Source of the DNA: Aspidiotus rigidus
Lineage: Eukaryota; Arthropoda; Insecta; Hemiptera; Diaspididae
Direction: 5' to 3'
Assembly (NCBI GenBank): GCA_035079385.1
Contig: JAVHKY010000029.1
Span: 9,734,001-9,798,000 of the forward strand
DNA length: 64,000 bases
Of this stretch, positions 23,191-33,272 are shown piece by piece (positions within the stretch are counted from its first letter, which is position 1; every line of letters begins with the position of its first letter). The notes beneath the pieces are model-generated. The model did not search any database and had not been told where the DNA came from. It saw only the letters and a program-made list of their open reading frames with translations. The translations under genes and the position numbers were made by a program.

Positions 23191-26100
23191 ACAAGAGAAG
23201 AAGACGAGGATGAGGGAGAACCCCTGCCTGAGAAGCTAGAGTCGCGAAACGCTGCTGGTGACCTCCTGAGGAGCGTTCAATGTTGATTCAAAGCCCTGAC
23301 AGAAGGGTGGACACGCACGTGTCCTCGATACAGAGCTAATGACGAGCACTATCTTGGTAGCAAGGTGGACTTCTGTAGAGGCCTCACAGACGGGCATTTC
23401 AAAGCGCGCAGTCAGGAAGGGAATATGGAGCTAGGCAGGCCAATCTCAGCCCGAGCCTCCTGGACTACCGAGCAATGCCTAAGAGTGGATATCGAAGCTA
23501 GAAATTTGGTTCGTTGGGGACCACTTTGCGCGTGCATGCGCGCTCATACGCTCCTACTTCAAAGACGGTCCTTCCTGGTAAACAGGGTTTGAAATTTTTA
23601 TAGTTCAGTCAGACATCCCCTCTCCTCAGAAAATCATACGTAATTCCTTCAACTCTTCATGTGTAATGGTTGAACTTCTGACGTGTTTCACATCGTTCCT
23701 AAAGTTTTCCTGAATCCTAGCCACTAAGTTCAAAATTTGCGAGTTCACACGACGCCCGCGAGTTCTTACTCTGTAATGATTCTGTTTACTGTATGCCTTC
23801 TCTGCCTTTATAGTAAATATAATAAGCTATTAGATGACGTCATCAGTCGTGACCCAGAGATCCACTCTAAATAAAACCTGATTCTGAAATCGTACGCCTC
23901 TGGAGAAAAATTCAGAAGCTAGGCCATGATTTCATCACAAGGTAGGCGTGTGCCTTTAAAATATAAATAAGGTCACTTACTAGTAGACAAAAATCATTAT
24001 CTTCATTGACATATTCATTTGGCTCTGCTGGAAGATGTCTTTTTTTTCCAAATCTACAAAGTAGGTCGGAACCTCGCCTCGCCTTCTTCAGAACTATATC
24101 ATCTACCCTCTTCTGTTCCTATACAATTGAATAGTCGAAAGTTCGGTCCAAATATTCAACAACTCCAAATTTCCAATCAGAACTATTTTAGGCCTTCCCT
24201 GCCCCCTCCCTCACAGCGCGTTTTCTCATTCTGTCCCCGAAAATCTTCACCATTTTCTTTTGGTTTCCTCAAAGATTATCTCTTCTCTCTGAAGTCACTC
24301 CGGAACGAACACGAATTCCATCAACTATATGCAATCCTTTCACACCCAAATCTCTGTTCTTTCTTCTATCGTGAAGCGCCTGATGACAGCTATAGAGCTT
24401 GTAAACGAGTATCGTCTTTGAAAAATAGAAATTGGAAATCTCGAGTGTAGGAACCTCCTCCCTTCGATTCAAAAGCTTTAATTCATTCGCAATACAAGAA
24501 ATAGCTACGTAAACGTTACAGCGAATTTTAAAATAACCGTACGGTGAAATATCGTATCAGGAAAACGCGATCTTTATGGCACGCATTTTTACAACGGCAA
24601 ATTTTGCCGGATGACTTCGTCAATTAAAATAAGTATTTTTCTATCGCGAGGTGACTTTTTCCTCCCAGTCTCTCCGTTATCAGTCAACGATTTCGAACAA
24701 AAGAGTCTCGACAGCGGCGTTTATTCGCTTCCGAAAGTTCTCGAAGATGACTACTGGAAGAAAAAAAAAGAAGGTCGTTTGACACGTTGTCGTTTCTTCG
24801 TCGAGTTGTTATACATAATATAATATGATTCCCATTGTTATGAAATGTAGCGATCGAATAATGCGTGTCGGAAGAACATTTTTGCGAAAGCTCGACTCTT
24901 ACCTTGATAACGAGTCAGCGTAAAGCTTCTTCTATTCGCGCGCATATATAGACCCACATTCGTGCGAGTCGTTTCGTGTTTTTTGCCAATAACTTCGAGC
25001 GAGAGAGAGAGAGAGATACTGTACTCGTGAAGAGTGCTAACGTACACGTTACAAAATAGGCTTTGTATACGACCGCAATGAGATTTTTTTCGAGAGTGTC
25101 TCTTGAAAATAGCGACGGTACACAGCTCGAATAGAAGTGCGAACAATTCTGCGTCGTTGTACAGTAAAATTCGGTGGACCGGATAAGCCTAGCACGAACT
25201 TGGGACGTTGTAAGCGACCAACGACGATGATGGTCGTGCCGCGCCGTAAGGATAGTATGCTGGAAGGGTACCATCTTGAGGTACGAAAAGCGCGACAAAT
25301 TCGTTTCACTAATAAGATATTCAAAAATCCATTTTACGAGTATTTCGATAACACATTTTTTCTCTTTTTCCTGATGTTTTTTTTTTTTTTTCCTTTTCCC
25401 GTTATCGGCTTTTTTTTCTTCGCTTTTGCCGCTGTAAGTTGAAAGAATTTGAACTTTTTACGCATCGTACATATACACAAAAAATAAAATAAAAAAAGCG
25501 GGAAAAACTATAAAGGTTTATATACGTATCCTATTTAGCTTTTTACACCATGTAAACATCGAATGGTACGTTGAAATAGTAGATTTTTACTACTACTTTT
25601 CCATTTTTCACTCTAATACGTCTACGTTACGATCGAAAGAGAAATTTCGGTAATATACGTGCGTCGACAGTAAAATCGTGTACACGTTTTCACCGTACGA
25701 AAAATGTAAGCAGTAGAAAGAAAAAATATAGAATAATTCATATCCTTCTTAGTTTTGTCTTACTTTTCGCACTTCGATTTGAGGAAATACGTTTTTTTGT
25801 ATACTGCGTTTGATTTGAATAAAACTGTACGAATTTCCGCCGACAAAATAGAAATTCTATTTGTCAGTCTTTCATTCATAATTAGGGCTTATTTATCGCT
25901 CCACATTTCCGGTGAAAACGGATATATTTTATACTCAACGATCGATACGGAGTCTTATCGTCCATTAGAAAAAAACTATACGAAAATTGAAAGCCACCAG
26001 CGCTTCCGTTTAAATTGAAAGCGTGAACGTAAGAAAGCGACTGAACCCAACACCAACGAAAACAGGGGAACACGAAATGAAAATCATGAGTGAACCAGCG

Positions 26101-26540
26101 AGTCATCAAAATGTGAATCATTCTCATATATGTACTAATTCAATCAGTCCCACATCAGGAATATACCTGTTTAGAACAGTGATGCCTTCGTTATTTCGGT
26201 GTCTAATAATTTCGATATTCTCCAGAACCAACTGTTTGAAATACAAACTCTGATCCCTATCGAGGAGGGCCTCAAACCCCTCTTTCAACTTATGGTCACT
26301 CTCTATTGAATGATCAGCTTAACCTTCTCTCTGGATACCCTTTCATGCTCAGCTACTCTAATTTGAGGCTGACGGCCAGTCATCCCTACATCGATTCCAG
26401 AGCAATCCTTACACGCTACACTGTAAATTCCACTCCTCTCGGCCACGGGGGGGGGGGGGGGGTCCTTCAATTTCACAAATCAACTTTTAACTGTACTAGG
26501 AAGCACCACTCTCCACTGTCTAGATGATCCCTGGGGAGGG
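23191..26540. other. No convincing gene; poly-G run near the end
   Basis: Contains several chance-like open frames, the longest 143 codons at 24019-24450 from a TTG, without recognisable motifs. A run of 16 G lies at 26447-26462. No RNA gene or repeat array was seen. Confidence 0.4.
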
Positions 26541-26544
26541 ACTA

Positions 26545-27355
26545 GGGTGTTTCACCGAAAAATTTGTCACATAAAAATATTCACCGATAAAGATTCACCT
26601 ACAGAAAGTTCACCTGCAGATAATTCACCTGATAGAAGTAGTGGTTCATCACATGGTAAGTTCGTCGTGACGAAAGTTCACCTACCAAATTCGATTATAA
26701 TTATTTTTATTAATGAAGTTAATTAATCAGTTTAATTTAAGTTTAATAATAATAAAAAATCAATTTAATAATATTATTTTTGAGATTTTATTTAATAAAA
26801 TTAAATTTTATATCATTTTTTATATTTTTAAGTATTATTTACTTTTATATTTTAATAATTAAATTTAATTTTGAAAAAAAAAAAATAATAAAAGGATTTA
26901 AATTAATATGATAGCTATATATGATAGGAGAAGGACTTAGAAAAAGGACGCAGGAAACCTATTTATGAGTCAATTTGGATAAATAACCATTTATTGAAAT
27001 GAAAATTATTTATTAGAATTTGTAAACAAAATTTTAAATAAATAAATTGATTTAATAAATTAAAAATTATACTCATAAAAAATAAAATATAATTTATTAA
27101 TTTACTTAATTTGATTTATAAATATTAATAATTCAACTAAATAAATTTTCTTTATTAAATTATTATTTATTTAAATACTGTAATTTGATAAATAAAATTT
27201 GGTATATCAAAGCATCAAATAAAAGTCGAACAGCAGCTTGAAAAGGGTGAATTTCGTTGTCGGTGTCGTTGAACTCAAAAAAGGAAGATGAACTTTCCTG
27301 ACAGTAAAAAAAAAAAAAAAAAAAAAAAAAACTGACAGGTGAACTTTCCTGTCAG
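26545..27355. repeat. Very AT-rich insertion bounded by TTCACC motifs
   Basis: The left side has repeated TTCACC (AAAGATTCACCTACAG, AAGTTCACCTGCAG, AATTCACCTG); the right side has CTGACAGGTGAACTTTCCTG, itself a short hairpin, after a run of about 25 A (27307-27331). Between them, 26690-27190 is almost pure A and T, interrupted at about 26915-26975 by a piece of the CRE-repeat family (GCTATATATGATAGGAG). This looks like a non-autonomous mobile element, but no target duplication was established. Confidence 0.45.
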
Positions 27356-27371
27356 TGATTTGTACATTCCT

Positions 27372-29120
27372 TCAGAAAATCTTACTCGGTGAAAAATCTT
27401 TCAGGGAACTGGTCGGATCCCCCCTTGGGAGGGAAGTAGCAGTAAGCCTCCTCCGGACCATAAGATCAATGTCCACCCTAACTTGATTCACCCTGACCAG
27501 GTACTTGATCGTCACTAATTCTTTTTGGAAAGCCGCCTGACTCAAGGGTATATGAGTCAGTCGATGAATCAGGCTATTGAAGGTAGCGATCTTATGGACA
27601 GTAGGACAAGAGGACGACCCGTGGATCATAATTTCGGTCGACGTTTCTTTTCTATAAATTCTCAACTCATGGACTCCTTCATTAATAGAGATGGACAAAT
27701 CCAAAAAGTTTATTGATGAGCCACCGACTTCCAGAATGAATTTCATTGAAGGGTATTCGCTATTCAAATATAAAAGGAACCCACTCAGGAGTTCCATAGG
27801 ACCGGTCCACGCACCTACGCCAATAGTAGACGTGACTTAAAAACACCTGGCCCGAGGAGAATGAATCATTGCGGAATTTAGACACGAATACCTCCGAAAT
27901 AAGCGAACCCAAGGGAGAACCAATGGGAATCCCCACTTCTATAGGGATCTCAAAAAATTTTCCATAAAACTTACGAAAATTAGGGGCCTCAGAATTCCGC
28001 AAATTCTTGGTGAGGGACACCAGATTAACTATCCGTAGTAAATCACCCATGTGTTGCATAGCGACGGCCTTAGGGATGAAAGGAAATAATCCAACGAAAC
28101 ACCGACAAAGGAACATAAAAGTCGATCCCGGAGGAAGACATACGTCCTACAGCCTATCTTTGCTGAGTACGAAGAATTAAATTCAACTCGAGATTTAAAC
28201 CAACGATCAACATATTTAGCTAAGGATAAGTAAGTAGGTGAAGAAATGAAAGAAACAACTGGCCACATCGGCATATCCTTTTTATGAACTTTCAGCAACC
28301 CGTAAGGGAGAGGAAGAAGGAGGATTAGGTTCCAAGATGACTTTTTTAGACAAGGCGCTTTTGATAATAAATTGACTATTTTTAATGAAATTCCTCACCT
28401 TTTTGACAAAATTCGGAAAACTGAAAAGTGCATTTTCCTGGGCACCGCACTGCCTGAGCACGTCATAAACTCCGGATATCTTAGAGGACTTATTTATAAT
28501 TACGACGGCATTACTTTTATCTGCCTTAGTAAGAATTAATCCTCCTCTCTGACCTTCCTCTCTAAGCCTAGGATCAAATCAACCTTTACTCACGAGGGGG
28601 AAGAAGGGTACTGCAGACTGTTTCGTCGCACTTCTTTTGGATATTTCCCCAGGTCCAAGCTTCACTGTCAGATCAGTCACAACGTTAGCGAGGATCTTTT
28701 GATTTTTGAGAGGAGGAGGGGTTATCCTACAGACTCGATAATTGAACGGAGTTCATCTTTGCACGTCACGTGATATCGACTTGCGACAGGAAAATGACCA
28801 TCGCATCTTCGACTCTTCTCAGGACAGCTCTTGGAGGCTCCAAATTCATCAAGCATATTGAGAAATATAATGGGTGATAAAAAAAACCACCACCCCTGCG
28901 ATCGAGACTGCTGAGAAAGTTTTATATGAAACATCTAGGGTGAATTTTGAGAGTTTGGGTTTGCGGATTGGATGAAAATGATGAAATATGACGAATAAAT
29001 ATTCTATAGGGGCGACATTTGATACTAGAACCCATTTTCACGGCTAAATACACAATAAGATTCGTTAGAGCTTCGTCTGTATTGAGAGGCTGTAGGCCAA
29101 ACTTCAGACCTCCTTCCAAG
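27372..29120 (-). pseudogene. Penelope-like element, family 2, reverse transcriptase, decayed
   Basis: Read from high to low coordinate: GLKFGLQPLNTDEALTNLI (N-terminal region), GLILTKADKSNAVVII, LLKVHKKDMPMWPVVSFIS, GIPIGSPLGSLISEVFV (fingers/palm box), and INFLDLSISINEGVHELRIY with RKETSTEIMIH and NSLIHRLTHIPLS (thumb). This is the standard order of PLE reverse transcriptases. The catalytic YxDD region (near 27830) reads YYWRRCVD and is degenerate. Frameshifts separate the blocks. No GIY-YIG domain was found after it. The copy at 42420-43843 is the same family. Confidence 0.75.
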
Positions 29121-31059
29121 ACTCGACGCGTGACTACAATTTATGAGGTGCAGTTGAAATCGTTGAAAAATATACCAGCGTCGATACTACTTTCTCCAAA
29201 AACTCCACTCTCCAACTTCAATAAAGGGGAGAGCTTTTGGTTTTCGGTTCAAAAAAGCGACAATTCTGGTACTCCAACTCACCAAGACGAAGTAAAGCCA
29301 AAGTTATCAAAAATCTTTTGGTGCAAAAAGTCTCCTCGAACCTATAATCCTTCGCCTCCAAAGCGTCCTGTTGTTTTCCTCATCTCCCCTCTCAGTGTTA
29401 AAGATGGATGAAGTGATATTTGAGGAAGTTCAGCAAGACCAGAGAACAATGTCCTCGAAGCCTATACTTGTAAAGCAGAAGTATAATTATTCAGTGACTT
29501 TGAAAATAGACCGAGCAGAGGTCATTGTTGGATGCAAAGGCTCCATCAAGTACAGGCAATACTTTCTACTTTAGAACACGGTCTACTATTCGCGTATCAC
29601 CCTGTACCATATTAAAAACTAATTCTCAGCATTCGAAGTTCGAGTACGAAAAAAAGTTCTCAATTCCATAACGTGAACAGTGATACTCGTATTTAGTCAT
29701 AGCTATTTGCTTTTTAATGAATGAAAAGGCGATTCACAAGGCTTCTGACGAGTATACTTCGCATAAAGTTCATTGGCGCAGTGACTTTTGCGCCTCCGTA
29801 TCATCATTAATAATGACGATAGAAGGCAGAATACGTAAGTCTATAATACATCCCACATTAAAATACCTACATAGTATTCGTGCCTTTCAAACAAATCTAG
29901 AAATATTTTAGCATTCATCCGAGCTTGGGCAACGCTCAAACAAAAGTGGGTAGAGGTGACTAAATAGAAGATACGAAATTGAAGCGCGTAAACGTACTCG
30001 AAAGATCAAAGCCTACTACAGAAGGCGTTCGTTTACTCTCGTCCACAACCTTGCGGAATTTTAGCGTTTCTTCAAATTTTTTCCCCTTTCTAAATAAAAG
30101 TTGGAAACTTACTACGAAATGCGCTTCTAATTATTATCTTCTAATCGATAAAAGTGTAGGTATCTTTTTCAGACGAGCCTACGCCGCCGCTACAAAGGTA
30201 CAAAGCAATCTAAGTGAATAGAATCATATACGAGTATTTTCTTTCCTCACGTGCTAAAAATGATGAACTTCAAGTTGAATAAGGAAGTATAAAAAACTAT
30301 CCCGCTTCCCGTTGTCGCACTCGTGTTTCCTTTTCCAAGAAACTGCTCCGACTCTTCTTTCAGCGACACATCACCGAAGAAGTTTGTATTGTCGAGTTCA
30401 ACGGAACGAGACCGAAACGTTTCCGATATTTTCGAGAAAGAAATAATACAACAATACACTCAAAATTGAGACTGTAATACGAGATATTATGATGGGGTTG
30501 AAAATGAGCGGCGGCCAGCAATTAAACGAACTTATTCGCAACGACAATTTGCGCTATTCTCATAAGAGATACATTTTGGTCTTTCTAATAGATCAGCCAA
30601 CTCCTGGAAGTCTAGATTCGTATTTGTATCTTCCTCTGCATCACTCGTTACTCGAAACTTTTCTACGTTGTACCAGTAGGTCGAAATCAACCAGATATAA
30701 ACCCATTCTACATTCTTCTTTAAGCTACTCTTAATATCATCATTTTCAAGAATTTTCCCACGTCTCTTTATGAAATTTCACTCGACTTGGGAAATCCATA
30801 CTATTTTCGGAGAGCATCATCCTTAGAACTTTCTAAGCTTGTCGTTTTATTTTAAGTGTGAGAGGTTATACAATGGTACGAGATGGAAAAGAATCTAACG
30901 AAGGGGAGGGATGTGGTTCCGGGGAGGTAAGACATTGTCCGTCTGATGACTTGATGATGGCTTGCACGGAGTTTTAGAGGGTGAAAGCAAGACTTAATAG
31001 ATAAGCTGAGGCAAGTGACCGATAGCCGGGAAGTCGGAAGGAAAGACGTAAGCCTGTGG
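29121..31059. other. No recognisable gene
   Basis: Short frames only, including 29401-29574 and 30489-30734, which match nothing known to me. Probably intergenic. Confidence 0.4.
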
Positions 31060-31120
31060 GTTGTGTGAGCACATCTAATTCGGAAAAGGGTCTTCCAAAT
31101 GTAGGAATATACTTTATTAT

Positions 31121-31177
31121 AGTTGCTTTTACAAGAGTACTTTCGGGTGTTATCCCATCATCAGTTGTGTCGCAACT
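31121..31177 (-). ncRNA. Hammerhead ribozyme motif of the inverted PLE copy
   Basis: On the minus strand: AGTTGC-gac-ACAA, core CTGATGA, stem II GGG-ataaca-CCC, core GAAA, GTAC, TC, then TTGT-aaaa-GCAACT. Stem I forms as AGTTGC/GCAACT and ACAA/TTGT around an internal loop; the predicted cleavage is after the C of CTC. Stem III is minimal (GTAC, self-complementary), as described for PLE-encoded type I hammerheads, which are thought to act as dimers. Activity is inferred, not shown. Confidence 0.7.
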
Positions 31178-31390
31178 GGAGAACAATTTAGAGAATTACT
31201 CTTACAATAGTATGACAATGTATTCCTATTGGCTAAAATATGCTGCTTAGTGATTGGTTCACTCTATCAGCCTAAATACTGCGTTTCTATTGGCTAGGTA
31301 GTTTCCTGCCATCTTATTGGTTGGTTCTGTTTTTCTTCTCTCGTCCAATCATTAGGCCGAATGGTTTTTTGCTATCAAACGTGATTACTT

Positions 31391-31861
31391 CCCGTTGAAC
31401 ATTGCTCAAGGCGTGAGGTGGCGGTGACAATAGCGTGTACACCTTGAAGTGTATACCACATTACACCCTATTGTAACGCTGTGGTGTGTTGGTGGTGTGT
31501 TGCGGTGCACTGATCTATGATTTGGTAATATAGCCCTTCTTTCGAATCTACCACTGTAAGTACCCTAGCTATATCACTATTAAACCTAACGCGCTACGCT
31601 CAATGATCAGCAAATTCAGTCGTGGTCACCACTTGGATGGGTGACCGTCTTCTTTTTTTTCGTTGCGGTATCCATGCAGTGTGTTGAGCGCGCTCACGCC
31701 ATCGTGATCTGACGGTAGAATGGGTCCGTGCGCTCTCGTATTGCGTGATTTGGTCGTGAAACCGTATTCACTTTACTGTTGTGTAGGCGTAGCGCGGCCA
31801 CCTCACGCTGTCGTGACTCCGCTCTGAAAATGCGGATTTTGGTCGTGGAATGTTCAACGGG
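31391..31861. mobile_element. 471-bp terminal-inverted-repeat element inserted in the PLE 3' region
   Basis: Ends are inverted (CCCGTTGAACATT ... AATGTTCAACGGG), with a second inverted block GCGTGAGGTGG / CCACCTCACGC further in. The head-to-head plus copy reads straight through this point at about 35313 (TTGAACAAAGTAATCACG), so the insertion is dated after that PLE family spread. Target duplication is only about TT. Carries a 5S-like segment. Confidence 0.7.
31600..31660 (+). pseudogene. 5S-rRNA-like segment with T-run
   Basis: CACTTGGATGGGTGACCG matches the intermediate element and C box of animal 5S rRNA internal promoters (usual form TACTTGGATGGGTGACCGCC), preceded by a degenerate AGCAAATTCAGTCGTGGTC that resembles AAGCAACGTCGGGCGTGGTC. 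A run of eight T (31653-31660), a pol III terminator type, follows closely. Only the 3' half of 5S is present, so it is a 5S-derived piece as in SINE3-type elements rather than a gene. Confidence 0.5.
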
Positions 31862-33272
31862 TTTGTTCAATAGGCAGGGTTTCTTCCCTTTTGCTTTTGC
31901 AATCTCCATTTGTTCTCAGGGTTTCCTTCTCTTTGTGCGATTCTATTCATGTAGGACTTCAAATATCTCCATTGTGGTGTTCTTTGTTACAGTGTTTACC
32001 AAACAGTGACTTGCCATCTTCTTTCTCCCTCGACTTTTTGTGCTCCTTTTTCCTGATCTCAAACTTTCTCCTAGTCTCATCCATGTAGATGCCCTCGCAC
32101 TGTTCACAACTGAGCTTGTACTTTCCGCTCAAGCTTCCCTTGTCCTTTTGTTCCGTCTGGTCATTGCTGGTTCTCTTCACCATGGGTTGGTTATTCTGGA
32201 TACCCACATTTACATCGTAGCCATTGAACGCCTTTGGATGTATGGTATCGATCCGGAGTACTTTCTTACTATGCGATGCCATGCCATCATGGGTTCCTTT
32301 CTTTGTTTCCATTTTCCCAAACACTCCATCCACCACGCCCCTATGGTAGCCATTGGCTTCTGCGATCTGCTTTACTATCTCAATCTCTTTCCTCTTCTCT
32401 TCGTTGTTCTTGAGGGCAGAAATTTCTCGGTAGCAGTAGTTCTGGATTGCCGCTAACTTGTGCCGGGGGTGGTGGTAGGAGTCATTTGGGATGATGGTGT
32501 CAGTATGCGTCGGCTTCCTGTAGATTTTGTATTCTATCCTATTGTTCTCCAGTGTGAGTGTAAGGTCCAAATAGTCAATGGTCTCATTGCCTTTTTCCAC
32601 TGTGAATTTGATGCTCTCTTTCATCGCGTTCATTTCTGAAAGGAATAGATCCACCTGTCTGTCAGTGCCCGACCACACAATTCGGATATCATTTACATAT
32701 CTGGCCCAGTGTTTGATCAAGTTTCTGAACTTGCTGTCCTTCAATATCTTGTTTTCCATATCATTCATGAATATCTCCGCCAGTATTGGTGACAGCGGTG
32801 ATCCCATCGCAAGTCCTCTCTCCTGACTGTAGAACCTGTTATTAAAGCGGTGGTTTTTCTGGCTCACGATCTCTTCCACTATGTTGGCGTACTTCGGCCC
32901 ATCGGGGTTCCCTTGGTGTCTGTTGTTTTTGAGCAGAGTGAGAAGTTCCTCCTTTGGTATGGTACCAAACATGTTTGCCACATCAAAGGATATCAGCTTG
33001 TCGTTACTCTTGATTTCCAACTTGTCCAGTTGCTCAATCAGCTCTCTGTTGTTTCTGATACTTCGTCTGGGTGTAAACTGGTAGTTTTCTTTCAGGAATG
33101 TGGCTACGATCTTCGCTATCTTGTAGCATGATGATTGAATTCTGTTGACCAGGGGTCTCATCGGACGGTTCGCTTTGTCGAGTTTTACAAGCCCCTTGAG
33201 TTTTGGTGGAACCGGGTTGATCTCAAGCGTCCTTCCATTGCCGGGTACATTGTTCTGTTTCAACACAGCATT

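Larger units (their letters stand above)
31060..33272 (-). pseudogene. Penelope-like element, family 1, 5'-truncated inverted copy
   Basis: An open frame of 435 codons (31959-33266) carries NRPMRPLVNRIQSSCYKIAK, motif A SFDVANMFGTIPKEELL, GLAMGSPLSPILAEIFMND, motif C ARYVNDIRIVW, DLTLTLENNRIEYKIYRKPT, and a GIY-YIG start CEQCEGIYMDETRRKFEIRK. Motif C has Asn where the first catalytic Asp is expected, and the nuclease has MDETRRK where the plus-strand copy has IGETRRK. The copy starts at the residue that corresponds to about 33905 of the head-to-head plus copy, so the N-terminal third is absent. Its 3' non-coding part runs down to 31060 and contains a hammerhead motif and an inserted element. 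Confidence 0.85.

Noticed and set aside
24019..24450. 143-codon open frame
   Set aside because: Starts from a TTG, shows no domain or repeat, has long Phe/Ser/Leu-rich low-information composition, and an overlapping frame on the other strand is equally open.
32040..32456. 138-codon frame, repeated at 34720-35136 on the minus strand
   Set aside because: Both are antisense shadows of the PLE reverse transcriptase/endonuclease frame.
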